Of a stretch of 64,000 nt of DNA, positions 54,619 through 64,000 are shown one piece after another. The notes below the pieces were generated by a model. That model saw only the letters and a program-made list of their open reading frames with translations. It was not told the DNA's origin and searched no databases. The position numbers and the translations under genes were made by a program. Within the stretch, counting starts at the first letter, position 1; each line of letters begins with the position of its first letter. Source of the DNA: Stenotrophomonas nematodicola (lineage in GTDB: Bacteria; Pseudomonadota; Gammaproteobacteria; Xanthomonadales; Xanthomonadaceae). The stretch spans positions 124,001 through 188,000 of the forward strand of contig NZ_WIAY01000005.1 of the NCBI RefSeq assembly GCF_009467805.1, in the 5' to 3' direction.

Positions 54619-54680
54619 AGTCCAGCAGGCCCGTACGACAAGGCCTTGCCGGCGTTCGCACGCGGCAGCCGCTTCATCGG

Positions 54681-54793
54681 TGTTACAGCCGCGTGGGAAA
54701 ATCGTTGCCTGAACGTGCGCGGGGACAGGCGGTGCGCCCCGCAGCGTCAACGGTGGCGGGCCTGTATCAACGCTGTTACACCCCCCTGATACA
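54681..54793. promoter_or_regulatory. candidate upstream activating sites (TGTWWCA repeats)
   Basis: Four similar heptamers lie 60-175 bp upstream of the sigma-54 promoter: TGTTACA (54681-54687), TGTATCA (54763-54769), TGTTACA (54774-54780) and TGATACA (54787-54793). The second and fourth form an inverted repeat. Position and repetition suit a Fis-type activator. The rest of the gap 54619-54870 shows no gene. Confidence 0.5.
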
Positions 54794-54873
54794 CCGCGTT
54801 ACGGTGCGTGGTCAGCGAGGAGAGAAGGAGCATCCATCAGATTCGGGCGGCAGGCGGTGTCCGCCCCACACAG

Positions 54874-54899
54874 ACAGGGCCGGCAGATGCCGGCCCTGT
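54874..54899 (-). terminator. hairpin after the symporter gene
   Basis: Eleven-bp stem ACAGGGCCGGC / GCCGGCCCTGT around a 4-nt loop, starting 28 nt after the symporter stop. There is no T run, but the stem is long. It insulates the symporter transcript from the amyloid-like operon. Confidence 0.65.
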
Positions 54900-54927
54900 G
54901 CGACGTGCCCATCCGCACGGTGTGCGA

Positions 54928-56256
54928 TCAGGACGGGCGTTCTTCGCCCTCGTCCACACCCAGGTTGGTCGACGGGTTGTCGTAGACCGCACGATCCAGC
55001 AACCCGGTTTCCTTGGCCACCAGGACCGGCACCAGCATCTGCCCGGTCACGTTCGTCATCGTCCGCATCATGTCCAGGATGCGATCGATCGCGTAGAGGT
55101 AGCCGATCGTCTCCAGCGGCAGGTTCGCCGCGCTCAGCACCACCGTCGCCATCACGACCGCCGTGCCCGGCACGCCCGCGGTCCCGAAGCTGCCCAGCAC
55201 CGAGGCGATCAACACCACGATGTACTGCTCCGGCGTCAGCGGCACGCCCGTGTACTGGGCGATGAACACCGCGCACAGCGCCGGATAGATCGCCCCGCAG
55301 CCGTCCATCTTGATGCTCGCGCCCAGCGGCACCGCGAACGAGGCGTAGTCCTTGTTGACGCCCAGGTTGTGCGTGATCGAGCGCATCGCCGCCGGCATCG
55401 CCGCGAAACTGGACGAACTCACGAACGCCACCTGCATGCCCGGTGCAGCCCCCCGGAAGAACTTCAGCGGATTCAGACCGTGTGCCAGCAGCAGGCTCCC
55501 ATAGACCACCACGATGTGCAGCGCACAGGCCACGTACAGCGCCAGGACGAAATTGCCCAGCGGCAGCAGTTTCTCGAACCCGTAGCTGCCGACGAGCCCG
55601 GCGATCAGGCCGAACGTTCCCAGCGGCGTGATCTCCAGCACGAAGCGCGTCACCTGGATCATGATGTCGCTCAGCTGACCGGTCAGCTTGCGCGCCTCGG
55701 CCACCTTGTCGCCCAGCTTCACCATCGCAAAGCCGAGCAGGCCCGCGAAGAAGATCACCGGCAGGATCGACCCGCGCCCGGCAGCGAGCACCGTCTCACC
55801 GGCGGCATTCACCTTGGTGCCGATGCCGGTCAGCGCATAGAACACATTGGACGGCACCACGTCCATGAGCACCTTCACGATGCTCGGCACCTCCCGTGGC
55901 GTGTAGCCGTGGTCCATGCTCAGACTGAGGTTGCCGGTGCCCGGCTGCATCAGCGTGCCTACCGCCAGGCCGACGCACACCGCCAACGCCGCCGTGATGA
56001 TGAACCACAGGAACGTCCGCCCGCCCAGCGCCGCCACCGACTTCTGCCCGTGCAGCGATGAAATGGCATTGATCACCGCGAAGAACACCAGCGGCACCGC
56101 AATCATCTTGATCAGCGTGACATACAGATCACCAAGCGGACCGAACCAGGTTTCCGCCGCCGGCCCAAGCAACCAGCCGGCCAGCGCACCCAGCACGAAG
56201 CCGCCCAGCACACGTTGCCAGAACGGAATCCGCAACCACGCAGAGACCAGCTTCAT
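54928..56256 (-). CDS. dicarboxylate/amino acid:cation symporter (DAACS family)
   Basis: The 442-residue protein has the GltP/DctA fold. Motifs are the serine-rich hairpin AFVSSSSFAAMPAAM, the substrate-binding PLGASIKMDGCGAIYP and the second hairpin GTAGVPGTAVVM. It moves glutamate, aspartate or C4-dicarboxylates with protons or sodium; which one is not decided by sequence. The start at 56256 (MKLVSAWLRIPFW) is chosen; an ATG two codons earlier is possible. Confidence 0.92.
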   Translation of the reverse strand: MKLVSAWLRIPFWQRVLGGFVLGALAGWLLGPAAETWFGPLGDLYVTLIKMIAVPLVFFAVINAISSLHGQKSVAALGGRTFLWFIITAALAVCVGLAVGTLMQPGTGNLSLSMDHGYTPREVPSIVKVLMDVVPSNVFYALTGIGTKVNAAGETVLAAGRGSILPVIFFAGLLGFAMVKLGDKVAEARKLTGQLSDIMIQVTRFVLEITPLGTFGLIAGLVGSYGFEKLLPLGNFVLALYVACALHIVVVYGSLLLAHGLNPLKFFRGAAPGMQVAFVSSSSFAAMPAAMRSITHNLGVNKDYASFAVPLGASIKMDGCGAIYPALCAVFIAQYTGVPLTPEQYIVVLIASVLGSFGTAGVPGTAVVMATVVLSAANLPLETIGYLYAIDRILDMMRTMTNVTGQMLVPVLVAKETGLLDRAVYDNPSTNLGVDEGEERPS

Positions 56257-56405
56257 GAGCATTCCAGAGAGGATTTGACAGCTGGGCACGATAGCCCAAG
56301 CCGGCGCCCGGAACGAGGTGTGGACAGAAAATCAGCGTGTCATCGGCGTGCCTTGCGCCGTTCTGCATAATGAACGCCCGATTCACCTGTGAGATATGCC
56401 TGTCC

Positions 56406-58118
56406 ATGTCCCGTTCCACGTCCCTGGTGGTGGCCATCGCCACCACGCTGCTGCTCGGCGCCTGTGCCACCCCCGCCTCTACCTCCCGCAACGGCCCGGC
56501 CGCCATCCAGGTCGATGTGCCGCCCGTGGCCCATCCTGCCGGTGAAACCCCGCAGTGGTGGTACCGCAGCGGGGCTGCCCGCGCGGCCGGCAACGGGGCC
56601 ATGCAGGGGCGGGCCAGGAACGTGATCCTCTTCCTCGGTGATGGCATGAGCCTGACCACCGTCGCGGCCGCACGCATCTTTGAGGGCCAGCGCAACGGCA
56701 ACCCGGGCGAAGAAAACCTGCTGTCGTGGGAGCGCTTCCCGGCCACCGCATTCAGCAAAACCTACAACACCGACTCGCAGACCCCCGACTCGGCCGGCAC
56801 CATGACCGCCATCACCACCGGCGTGAAGACCCACATGGGTGCCATCGGCGTCAGCGCCGGCCAGCGCACCGACTGCGCCGACAGCCTGGACAAGGGACTG
56901 CTGACCTGGCTGCAGTTGGCCGACAGTGCCGGCATGGCCACCGGCGTGGTCTCCACCGCCCGCCTGACCCACGCCACCCCGGCGGCGACCTATGCCCATT
57001 CGCCCGAGCGCAACTGGGAAAACGATACCGACCTGCCCGAGGCCGCCAAGGCAGCCGGCTGCAAGGACATCGCCCAGCAGCTGCTGTCCACGTCGCGGTA
57101 CGGACGCGGCCCGCTGGTGGCCCTCGGCGGCGGGCGCGGCGAATTCACCACCGTTGAAGAGCGCGACCCCGAGTACGACGACAAGGTCGGCCAGCGGCTG
57201 GACGGCCGCAGCCTGGTCACCGAATGGCAGCAGGCCCATCCGCAGGGCGCCTATGTCTGGAACGCCCAACAGCTGCAGGCTGCCGCCAACGCACCGGCAA
57301 TCCTTGGCCTGTTCGAACCGGACCACATGCGCTATGAGATCGAGCGCAAGGACGACCCGGCCGGCGAACCGAGCCTGGCCGAGCTGACCCGGGCCGCCAT
57401 CGCCAACCTGTCCCGCCACCAGGAAGGCTACGTGCTGATGGTCGAAGGCGCGCGTATCGACCACGCCAACCACAGCGGCAACGCCTACCGTGCCCTGAGC
57501 GACACCGTGGCCCTCTCCGATGCCGTGCGCGCCGCCGTCGACGCGACGTCCGACCAGGACACCCTGATCATCGTCACCGCCGACCACTCGCACACGCTGA
57601 ACTTCGTCGGCTACCCGGCGCGCGGCAATCCGATCCTCGGCAAGGTCAAGGACAAGGGCGGCGAAGATGGTTCCGGTGCGCTCGACGTCGCCCGCGACGG
57701 CCTCGGCCTGCCTTACACAACGCTGAGCTATGCCAATGGTCCCGGCTACACCGGCACCACCAACCAGCAGCCGGCCGGCCCCAAGACCTACCCGCACAAC
57801 CCCAGCAGCTTCGAGGCAGCCACCGGCCGGCCGGACCTGTCCCATGTGGATACCGAACACCCCGACTACATGCAGGAAGCACTGGTTCCGAGCAAGAGCG
57901 AAACCCACGGCGGCGAAGACGTCGGCATCTGGGCGCGCGGCCCCGGCAGCAAGGCCATCCGCGGCACGATGGAGCAGAACGCCATCTATCACATGATCGT
58001 CCAGGCCACCCCGCGCCTGCGCGAGCGGCTGTGTGCGGCCGGCACCTGCGATGCCAAGGGCGTACCGGTGAACCTGCCGACGCCAGCGGCCTTCGAGCGC
58101 AAGGCCGGGGCGCCCTGA
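56406..58118 (+). CDS. alkaline phosphatase, lipoprotein
   Basis: The 570-residue exported enzyme has a lipoprotein signal ending LLLGAC (C20). Metal and catalytic motifs are VILFLGDGMS, the nucleophile S129 in SQTPDSAGTM, VEGARIDHANHSGN, IVTADHSHT and ETHGGEDVGIWARGP. It hydrolyses phosphomonoesters outside the cytoplasm. An ATG at 56370 is in frame but would spoil the signal peptide. The stop shares a base with the next start (TGATG). I see no convincing Pho box upstream. Confidence 0.93.
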   Translation: MSRSTSLVVAIATTLLLGACATPASTSRNGPAAIQVDVPPVAHPAGETPQWWYRSGAARAAGNGAMQGRARNVILFLGDGMSLTTVAAARIFEGQRNGNPGEENLLSWERFPATAFSKTYNTDSQTPDSAGTMTAITTGVKTHMGAIGVSAGQRTDCADSLDKGLLTWLQLADSAGMATGVVSTARLTHATPAATYAHSPERNWENDTDLPEAAKAAGCKDIAQQLLSTSRYGRGPLVALGGGRGEFTTVEERDPEYDDKVGQRLDGRSLVTEWQQAHPQGAYVWNAQQLQAAANAPAILGLFEPDHMRYEIERKDDPAGEPSLAELTRAAIANLSRHQEGYVLMVEGARIDHANHSGNAYRALSDTVALSDAVRAAVDATSDQDTLIIVTADHSHTLNFVGYPARGNPILGKVKDKGGEDGSGALDVARDGLGLPYTTLSYANGPGYTGTTNQQPAGPKTYPHNPSSFEAATGRPDLSHVDTEHPDYMQEALVPSKSETHGGEDVGIWARGPGSKAIRGTMEQNAIYHMIVQATPRLRERLCAAGTCDAKGVPVNLPTPAAFERKAGAP

Positions 58119-58687
58119 TGACGGGCACCCCGCATCCGGCACGCCGCAGGCGCCACGCGCGGCGCCTGCGGCTGCCCGCCAGCCTGCTCGCCAGCCTGCT
58201 CGCATGCGTTGCAGCGCATGCCCAGGCGCCGGAGTGCAAGGTACTCACCCAGGAACACGGGCTGTGGATGCTGCCCGGCTGCACCCTGGAGACAGGCAGC
58301 CCCCGCATCGAGGAACAGACGCTGGCCCAGCTCGATTACGACGACGACGGACTGGCGGTCGTGTGGGCCGGCGACAGCTTCCATTACGTCAACCGGCAGG
58401 GCCGCACCCAGGCGGTCATCACGTGGGACAACGGTCCGGACCCGCTCGCTGAAGGCCTGATGCGCGGCCGCGTCGGCGCACGCATCGGCTACTTCGATGC
58501 CCGCCTGGGGCAGGCCTTCCCGGCCACCTTCGACTTCGGCTGGCCGTTCACCGACGGCATCGCGCAGGTCTGCAACGGCTGCCGCCGCGGCCCGGCCGAC
58601 GCCCAGGGCCACATCCCGATGGAGGGCGGGGAGTGGTTCCACATCGACCGCCAGGGACGCCGCGTTCCCGCTCCCGCCACGCCATGA
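58118..58687 (+). CDS. exported WG-repeat-like protein
   Basis: The 189-residue protein has a very arginine-rich N-region and a signal peptide ending CVAAHAQ. The remainder has WG-repeat-like units (IGYFDARLGQAFPATFDFGW, then PFTDGIAQVCNG; WFHIDRQGRRV). Cysteine pairs are in CKVL...PGC and CNGC. Function is unknown. It is translationally coupled to the alkaline phosphatase gene, so it may act with it at the cell surface or in the periplasm. Confidence 0.75.
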   Translation: MTGTPHPARRRRHARRLRLPASLLASLLACVAAHAQAPECKVLTQEHGLWMLPGCTLETGSPRIEEQTLAQLDYDDDGLAVVWAGDSFHYVNRQGRTQAVITWDNGPDPLAEGLMRGRVGARIGYFDARLGQAFPATFDFGWPFTDGIAQVCNGCRRGPADAQGHIPMEGGEWFHIDRQGRRVPAPATP

Positions 58688-58743
58688 CGGGCGCACATGG
58701 CGGCGATGACCGCCAGACCCGATACTGCCGGCCTGCCTGAGCC

Positions 58744-60042
58744 ATGCCGGACCCGATGCCGATCGACCTGCCCGTTTCTCCCGACACCCCCACTCCGGTG
58801 CTGGTCGGCTTCAGTGGAGGGCTGGATTCGACCGTCCTGCTGCACTGGCTGGCGGCGATGCCCGCACAGCGCGCGGCCGGGCTGCGCGCGCTGCACGTCC
58901 ACCACGGCCTGCAGGCCGCCGCCGATGGCTGGGTCGACCACTGCCGGGCCATCTGCGCCGATTGGGAGATTCCGCTGCAGGTGATCCATGTCGATGTGGC
59001 GCGCGACAGCGGCCAGGGATTGGAAGCGGCCGCCCGCAACGCACGCCGCGACGCCTTCGCCCATGCCCTGCGCCCCGGCGAGCGCCTGGCGCTGGCCCAC
59101 CATCGCGACGACCAGGCCGAGACTTTCCTGCTGCGTGCGCTGCGCGGCTCGGGCGTGGATGGGCTGGCGGCGATCCAGGCCCATGCCGGGTTCGCTGCCG
59201 GTTCGGTCTGGCGCCCGCTGCTGCAGGTGCCGCGCAGCGCCCTGCTCGACCACGCCCGCACGCACGGCCTGCACTGGATCGACGACCCCAGCAATGCGCG
59301 CGACGATGCCGACCGCAATTTCCTGCGCCTGCACGTGATGCCGCTGCTGCAGCAACGCTGGCCACAGGCCGATGCCGCGTTCGCGCGCAGCGCCGCACTG
59401 TGCGCGCAGTCGCAGCGGTTGCTGGACAGCACCGATCGCGACGCGCTGCGACGTTGCCTGATCGCCCCGGGGGTGATGTCCATCACCCCGCTGCAACGGC
59501 TGCCTGCCGAGCGCCGGGCGCGCCTGCTGCGGCGCTGGGTGCGCAACAGCGGGTTGCCGCCGCTGCCGGCCGCAGGCGTGGACGCGATCGAGCAGGACCT
59601 GCTGCCTGCCGCACCGGACGCCGATGCGCAGTTCGCCTGGCAGGGCGCACGCATCCGTCGCTGGCGCGGTGAGCTGCACCTGCTCTCCGTTACCCTGGCC
59701 CTGCCCCCGCACTGGAGCGTGCACTGGGACGGGCGGGCAGTGCTGGCGCTGCCCGACGGTGGCCAATTGGCGCTGCTCGGCGCCGCACGCCTGCCCACGC
59801 CGGTCCAGGTCCGTGCGCGGCGGGGCGGCGAACGCATCCAGTTGCCCGGCCGCACCCATTCACACGCGCTCAAAGACCTGCTGCAGCAGCGTGGACTGCC
59901 ACCGTGGCAGCGCCGCCAGCTGCCGCTGCTGTTCCAGGACGACACGCTCGTTGCCGCTGGCGACCGGGTGATCGCCGCAACGCTGCAGCAGTGGCTGGAT
60001 GAACACCACGCCCACCTGCAGTGGACGCCGGGCAGCGCGTGA
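58744..60042 (+). CDS. tilS: tRNA(Ile)-lysidine synthase
   Basis: TilS converts C34 of the CAU anticodon of tRNA-Ile2 to lysidine. The 432-residue product has the PP-loop motif GFSGGLDSTVLL near its N-terminus, HHRDDQAETFLLRALRGSG, and the C-terminal TilS domain (RRGGERIQLPGR...LKDLLQQRGLPPWQR). Length is standard. An internal Met at codon 5 could also start. Confidence 0.95.
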   Translation: MPDPMPIDLPVSPDTPTPVLVGFSGGLDSTVLLHWLAAMPAQRAAGLRALHVHHGLQAAADGWVDHCRAICADWEIPLQVIHVDVARDSGQGLEAAARNARRDAFAHALRPGERLALAHHRDDQAETFLLRALRGSGVDGLAAIQAHAGFAAGSVWRPLLQVPRSALLDHARTHGLHWIDDPSNARDDADRNFLRLHVMPLLQQRWPQADAAFARSAALCAQSQRLLDSTDRDALRRCLIAPGVMSITPLQRLPAERRARLLRRWVRNSGLPPLPAAGVDAIEQDLLPAAPDADAQFAWQGARIRRWRGELHLLSVTLALPPHWSVHWDGRAVLALPDGGQLALLGAARLPTPVQVRARRGGERIQLPGRTHSHALKDLLQQRGLPPWQRRQLPLLFQDDTLVAAGDRVIAATLQQWLDEHHAHLQWTPGSA

Positions 60043-60078
60043 ATTGACCCCACCGGGCGCGCGCATCACACTTGCGGC

Positions 60079-60339
60079 ATGCCCAAGAAGTCCCCCAACG
60101 AAACCTCCCCGGTCGCCCACTTCGAGCAGTCGCTGGAAGAACTCGAGCACCTGGTGGAGAAGATGGAAACCGGCGAGATGAGCCTGGAACAGTCGCTCAG
60201 CGCCTACGAACGTGGTGTGGGCCTGTACCGCCAGTGCCAGCAGGCGCTGGAACAGGCCGAACTGCGCGTGCGCCTGCTCCGCGATCCGGCCCAGCCGGAC
60301 GCGGCCGACAGCTTCGATCCGCCCGGCCATGACGGTTGA
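60079..60339 (+). CDS. xseB: exodeoxyribonuclease VII small subunit
   Basis: The 86-residue protein has the family core [20 protein letters not shown] and [20 protein letters not shown]. It binds XseA to form the single-strand-specific exonuclease VII. It overlaps ispA by 11 bases, the common xseB-ispA arrangement. Confidence 0.96.
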   Translation: MPKKSPNETSPVAHFEQSLEELEHLVEKMETGEMSLEQSLSAYERGVGLYRQCQQALEQAELRVRLLRDPAQPDAADSFDPPGHDG

Positions 60340-61207
60340 GTCCACGTTCGCGCGATGGCGCGACCGCATTGAAAGCCAGCTCGACGCCAGCCTGCCTTCT
60401 CCGGAATCCTCGCCGCAGCGCCTGCACCAGGCGATGCGTTACGCCGTGCTCGGCGGTGGCAAGCGGATGCGCCCGCTGCTGGTCTACGCCAGTGGGCGGA
60501 TATTTGGCGCGGACGAACACGCGCTGGATGCGCCGGCCGCGGCGGTCGAGCTGATCCACGCCTATTCGCTGGTCCATGACGACCTGCCGGCGATGGATGA
60601 CGACGCGCTGCGCCGCGGTCGCCCCACCACGCATATCGCCTTCGACGAAGCGACCGCGATCCTGGCCGGCGATGCGCTGCAGACCCGTGCCTTCGGGCTG
60701 CTTGCCGATGCCGCACTGCCGGCGCTGCTGCGCGTGCACTGCCTGCAGGCGCTGACCCATGCATCCGGCGCCGCAGGCATGTGCGGCGGCCAGGCACTCG
60801 ACATCGACGCCACCGGCCATGCACAGCCGCTGGAGGCGCTGCAGCGCATGCATGCACTGAAGACCGGCGCGCTGATCCGCGCGGCCGTGCGGATGGGCGC
60901 GCTGTGCGGCGATGCACCGCAGACCGACCTGCTGCAGCTCGACGATTTCGCCAACGCGCTCGGCCTGGCGTTCCAGGTGCGCGACGATATCCTCGATGTC
61001 GAAGCCAGCTCCGAGCAGCTCGGCAAGACCGCCGGCAAGGACCAGGCACAGGAAAAATCGACGTTCCCCGCGCTGCTCGGCATGGAGGGTGCCAAGGCCG
61101 AACTGGCTGCACTCAGCGCGCGCATGCACGACAGCCTGGCCGGCTACGACGACCGCGCCGATGCATTGCGTGCCCTGGGACGGCTGGCGGTCGAGCGCAA
61201 TCATTGA
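60329..61207 (+). CDS. ispA: polyprenyl synthetase (farnesyl diphosphate synthase)
   Basis: IspA condenses IPP with DMAPP and GPP to farnesyl diphosphate, the precursor of undecaprenyl phosphate and quinones. The 292-residue product has the first Asp-rich motif [12 protein letters not shown] and the second in [11 protein letters not shown], plus GGGKRMRP near the N-terminus. The start lies within the end of xseB. In many proteobacteria dxs follows; here a terminator does. Confidence 0.94.
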   Translation: MTVESTFARWRDRIESQLDASLPSPESSPQRLHQAMRYAVLGGGKRMRPLLVYASGRIFGADEHALDAPAAAVELIHAYSLVHDDLPAMDDDALRRGRPTTHIAFDEATAILAGDALQTRAFGLLADAALPALLRVHCLQALTHASGAAGMCGGQALDIDATGHAQPLEALQRMHALKTGALIRAAVRMGALCGDAPQTDLLQLDDFANALGLAFQVRDDILDVEASSEQLGKTAGKDQAQEKSTFPALLGMEGAKAELAALSARMHDSLAGYDDRADALRALGRLAVERNH

Positions 61208-61212
61208 TGTGA

Positions 61213-61235
61213 AGCCCGGCGATGCCGGGCCTTTC
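61213..61235 (+). terminator. terminator of ispA
   Basis: Stem GCCCGGC / GCCGGGC with a GAT loop, followed by CTTTC, six nt after the stop codon. Confidence 0.75.
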
Positions 61236-61250
61236 GTTACCGGGAAGAAC

Positions 61251-61284
61251 ACAAAAAAAACGCCCGGCAGTGCCGGGCGTTTTC
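61251..61284 (-). terminator. terminator of the DUF4870 gene
   Basis: Ten-bp stem ACGCCCGGCA / TGCCGGGCGT with a 1-nt apex, followed on the minus strand by a run of eight T. On the plus strand it ends in TTTT and can back up the ispA terminator. Confidence 0.88.
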
Positions 61285-61314
61285 CTTGGGACCGCCGCGC
61301 GTGCAGCGGGCCGC

Positions 61315-61698
61315 TTACTTCACCAGACGCAGCGCGAACGGGTAGCGGTAGGCTTCGCCGTTGTTCGCCTTCACGGCTGCGATGATGCAGAAGACCAGAT
61401 TCAGGATGCCGACCAGCGGCGCCAGCAGGCCGCCGATGATCACGATCATCAGCACGAAGCAGATCAGCATCGCGATGGTGATGGTGATCTGGAAATTCAG
61501 CGCTTCCTTGGCCTGGTCGTTGACGAATGCCTTGCTGCTGTCGTCCTTGTTGACCAGCCAGATGATCAGCGGGCCGATGAACCAGGTGAAGATGCCCAGC
61601 AGGTGCGCGGCCAGCGCCATCGTGCGCTGGTCGCTCGGCACCGGATCGGTGTGGGCCGGCGGCGGCGGCGGGGCGGTGACGTTGTCGAATTCGCTCAC
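61315..61698 (-). CDS. DUF4870 domain membrane protein
   Basis: The 127-residue protein has a proline-rich N-terminus (APPPPPAHTDP). The DUF4870 core follows: MALAAHLLGIFTWFIGPLII, then the loop LVNKDDSSKAFVNDQAKEAL, then two more membrane segments. The function of the family is unknown. It is monocistronic, with its own terminator. Confidence 0.88.
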   Translation of the reverse strand: MSEFDNVTAPPPPPAHTDPVPSDQRTMALAAHLLGIFTWFIGPLIIWLVNKDDSSKAFVNDQAKEALNFQITITIAMLICFVLMIVIIGGLLAPLVGILNLVFCIIAAVKANNGEAYRYPFALRLVK

Positions 61699-61773
61699 GT
61701 AAAGCTCCTTGTGCGGTAAGTGGGTAGTGCGCGGCAGGCTCCCCGCCTGCCAGGGCAGCTTGAATAGAATACG

Positions 61774-63141
61774 TCAATCATTACCGGCAACGGTCATCCG
61801 CCCGATCAGAATCGACCCCACGTGAACATGGGAGCGGCGGTCGATATCGGTGCCTACCGCTTCGATGCTCGCAAACATGTCCTTCAGGTTGCCGGCGATG
61901 GTGATCCCGTCCACCGGATAGGTGATCTCGCCGTTTTCAACGCGGAACCCGCCTGCACCGCGCGAGTAGTCGCCGGTGACGCCATTGACCCCCTGCCCCA
62001 TCAGTTCGGTGACCAGCAGCCCCTCGCCCATCTGCCGCGCGATGGCAGTCAGGTCGCCCGCATTGGCGGTGACCTTGAGGTTGTGCACGCCGCCGGCATT
62101 GGCCGTGGTCGGCAGGCCCAGCTTGCGCGCCGAGTAACTGCCCAGCACGTAGCGCTGCAGGATCCCGTCGCTGACCAGCGCCGAGTCGCGGGTCGCCACC
62201 CCGTCGCCGTCGAACGCCGACGAACGCAGGCCACGGCGCAGCAGCGGCAGTTCCTCGATGCCGAACCAGTCCGGGAACAGGCGGGTGCCTGCGCTGTCGA
62301 GCAGGAAGCTGGCACGGCGGTAGAGCGCACCGCCGGAGACCGCACCCAGCAGGTGGCCGATCAGCGAGCGTGCCACCTCCGGTGCGTACAGCACCGGCAT
62401 CTGCGCGGTCGCCATCGAGCGCGGCTGCAGCCGGGCCACGGTCCGCTGTGCGGCCTGGCGGCCGATCGCCGCCGCCGATTCGAGGTCCTCCCGGGCCAAC
62501 GCACTGCTGTACCAGCCATCGCGCTGCATGCCGTCGCCGTGGCCGGCGATCAGCGCGCAGCCGATCGAATGGTGGCTGCTGCGCTCGCGGCCGATGAACC
62601 CGTGCGAGTTGGCGTACACCGACAGACTGGTCGCGGTGGCCGCCGAGGCGCCATCGGAATTGCTGATGCGCGGGTCGGCTTCGCGCCCGGCCGCTTCACA
62701 GGCCAGGGCCAGGTCCAGCGCCTCGTCGGCCCCCAGCGCCCACGGATGCCAGCCGTCCAGGTCGGGGAACGTGCGGGCCATCAGGGCCGCGTCGGCCAGC
62801 CCGGCCGCCGCGTCGTCCTCGGTGTGCCGGGCGATCGCGCAGGCCTGGGCCACGGTGGACTCCAGGCTGGCGTCCTGCAGGTCGGCGGTGCTGGCGCTGC
62901 CCTTGCGCTGGCCAAAGTAGACGGTCACCGCGATGCCGCGATCGCGGGTGGATTCCACCGTCTCGACCTCGCCCAGGCGCACATTCACATCCAGCCCCCG
63001 TTCCTCGCTGCAGCTGACTTCGGCCTGGCTGGCGCCCAGGGCCCTGGCCCGCTCCAGCAGGCGCTGGGAGATGTCGGCCAGCTGCTCCAGGCGCTGCAGG
63101 CTGTCGTCGGCCGGGGAGACTTCAGGGGAGATCACGTTCAA
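61774..63141 (-). CDS. pmbA: metalloprotease PmbA/TldE
   Basis: The 455-residue protein has the PmbA features [34 protein letters not shown] and the C-terminal [13 protein letters not shown]. With TldD it forms a protease that processes microcin and CcdA-type peptides and quinone-modified substrates. The start is a TTG at 63141, preceded at 7 nt by AGGA; a GTG two codons on is the alternative and no ATG is available. The end of tldD lies nearby at 63902. Confidence 0.94.
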   Translation of the reverse strand: MNVISPEVSPADDSLQRLEQLADISQRLLERARALGASQAEVSCSEERGLDVNVRLGEVETVESTRDRGIAVTVYFGQRKGSASTADLQDASLESTVAQACAIARHTEDDAAAGLADAALMARTFPDLDGWHPWALGADEALDLALACEAAGREADPRISNSDGASAATATSLSVYANSHGFIGRERSSHHSIGCALIAGHGDGMQRDGWYSSALAREDLESAAAIGRQAAQRTVARLQPRSMATAQMPVLYAPEVARSLIGHLLGAVSGGALYRRASFLLDSAGTRLFPDWFGIEELPLLRRGLRSSAFDGDGVATRDSALVSDGILQRYVLGSYSARKLGLPTTANAGGVHNLKVTANAGDLTAIARQMGEGLLVTELMGQGVNGVTGDYSRGAGGFRVENGEITYPVDGITIAGNLKDMFASIEAVGTDIDRRSHVHVGSILIGRMTVAGND

Positions 63142-63209
63142 TGCTTTATCCTGTACGGGTGAGTGCCTGGCGCGACGCCGGGCACAGTTCTGGATGTGGA
63201 AATAAGACG

Positions 63210-63821
63210 ATGCGCGGACGCGACGAAGAAACCGGTGAATTCCTTGATATCAGCCGCAGCCAGAACCGGCGCGACGCGCTGGATGTCCTGGCTCTGGGCG
63301 AAAAGCTGGTCTCGCTGACCCCGGCCCAGCTGGCCCGCGTGCCGGTGCCGGAAGACCTGCTGCCGCACATCGCCGAGGCCAAGCGCATCACCGCGCACAT
63401 CGCCCACAAGCGCCAGCTGGCGTTTCTGGCCAAGCACATGCGCCGCGAGGACGACGCCGTGCTGGATGCGATCCGCGACGCGCTGGACGCCAACAGCGAG
63501 ACCTCGCGCCGTGAAGTGGCCACCATGCACCGCGTGGAGGACTGGCGCGAGCGCCTGATGAAGGACGGCGACAAGGCGCTGGGCCTGCTGCTGGCCGAGT
63601 ACCCGCACGCCGACCGCCAGCAGCTGCGCACGCTGGTGCGCAACGCCCAGGCCGACCGGGCCAAGAACAAGCCGCCGCGGGCCTACCGCGAGATCTACCA
63701 GGTGCTGCGCGGGCTGATGCTGCCCGCCGCGCTGGGCCTGGAAGACCTGAACGCGGCGGACGCCGCGGCCGACGCGGACGCGGACGGCGACACCGACGGC
63801 GACGATCGCGCCGACGACTGA
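63210..63821 (+). CDS. darP: ribosome biogenesis factor DarP (YjgA, DUF615)
   Basis: The 203-residue protein has the family core [20 protein letters not shown] and [18 protein letters not shown]. The E. coli protein joins late 50S assembly intermediates. Here an extra acidic tail ([17 protein letters not shown]) is present. The gene diverges from pmbA and lies next to tldD, a common arrangement. Confidence 0.94.
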   Translation: MRGRDEETGEFLDISRSQNRRDALDVLALGEKLVSLTPAQLARVPVPEDLLPHIAEAKRITAHIAHKRQLAFLAKHMRREDDAVLDAIRDALDANSETSRREVATMHRVEDWRERLMKDGDKALGLLLAEYPHADRQQLRTLVRNAQADRAKNKPPRAYREIYQVLRGLMLPAALGLEDLNAADAAADADADGDTDGDDRADD

Positions 63822-63901
63822 GTCCACGCGCCCACGCGGCGGCGCCAGCAATGTGCTGGCCCGCGCGCGGTGTGGCGACAGGGACAGGCGCATCCGGCGG
63901 C

Positions 63902-64000
63902 TCAGGCCTGGGTGCCGCCCACGGTGATGCCATCGATCAGCAGCGACGGCTGGCCCACACCCACCGGCACGCTCTGGCCATCCTTGCCGCAGATGCCCAC
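63902..64000 (-). CDS. tldD: metalloprotease TldD, C-terminal end (cut by window edge)
   Basis: Only the last 32 codons are present. They read [20 protein letters not shown], followed by [12 protein letters not shown] and the stop. The CGKDGQxVPVGxGxPxL stretch is the conserved C-terminus of TldD, the partner of PmbA. The rest of the gene lies beyond the window. Confidence 0.9.
   Translation of the reverse strand: MGICGKDGQSVPVGVGQPSLLIDGITVGGTQA

Noticed and set aside
56290-56405. Pho box upstream of the alkaline phosphatase gene
   Set aside because: GTGTCAT-N4-GTGCCTT near 56336 has the right spacing, but the second half matches only four of seven consensus bases.

Overview
The window is about 67% GC chromosomal DNA of a gammaproteobacterium. 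Gene content and order point to the family Xanthomonadaceae, most likely Stenotrophomonas or a close relative: a trpF/lysR/trpBA arrangement, large TonB-dependent receptors (TBDRs), M13 peptidases, and small REP-like hairpins of the CGGCC-N3-GGTCGG type. The genus is an inference. I see no tRNA, rRNA, insertion sequence, phage gene or CRISPR array.

Region 1 (1-24435) is mostly core housekeeping. On the minus strand, prmB, a small membrane-protein gene, aroC, a 2-hydroxyacid dehydrogenase, asd, fimV, truA and trpF form a run resembling the enterobacterial prmB-aroC-pdxB-usg-truA-accD neighbourhood. A LysR gene diverges from trpB-(lipoprotein)-trpA, followed by accD and glmM. Next come a Sco protein and psd, rraB, a LysM lytic transglycosylase, a HerA-like ATPase, greB, rimO with a DUF3025 gene, a dienelactone hydrolase/HIT/small membrane protein trio, dcd and mrp.

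Region 2 (24500-40200) is a cell-surface block. It holds three consecutive TBDRs, the first two a tandem duplication. All three carry the same GTTAA-N4-RYGTTA direct repeat 83-91 nt before the start codon. A phytoene-desaturase-like FAD oxidoreductase follows, then two M13 peptidases; the second has lost the second histidine of HExxH.

Region 3 (40380-47350) holds a rhomboid protease, a Cys-less alkyltransferase-like protein coupled to an EamA transporter, glutathione reductase, a DUF418 membrane protein, SlyD and two NlpC/P60 hydrolases. The second hydrolase gene has a CRP/Clp-type palindrome upstream.

Region 4 (47590-54800) is the most interesting part. Six minus-strand genes match, in order and character, the Pseudomonas fapABCDEF functional-amyloid operon: a small exported protein, a three-repeat minor subunit, a large three-repeat Asn/Thr-rich major subunit, a C39 cysteine protease, a FapE-like exported protein, and a coiled-coil plus beta-barrel outer-membrane exporter. 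A near-consensus sigma-54 promoter lies just upstream of the first gene, with repeated TGTWWCA-type motifs further upstream. A sigma-54 activator gene sits convergently at the far end. The plausible circuit is: activator binds the upstream repeats, sigma-54 polymerase fires, subunits are made and trimmed by the C39 protease, and the porin exports them into surface fibres.

Region 5 (54900-64000) holds a dicarboxylate/amino-acid symporter, an alkaline phosphatase lipoprotein coupled to a WG-repeat protein, tilS, xseB-ispA, a DUF4870 protein, pmbA, darP (yjgA) and the end of tldD.
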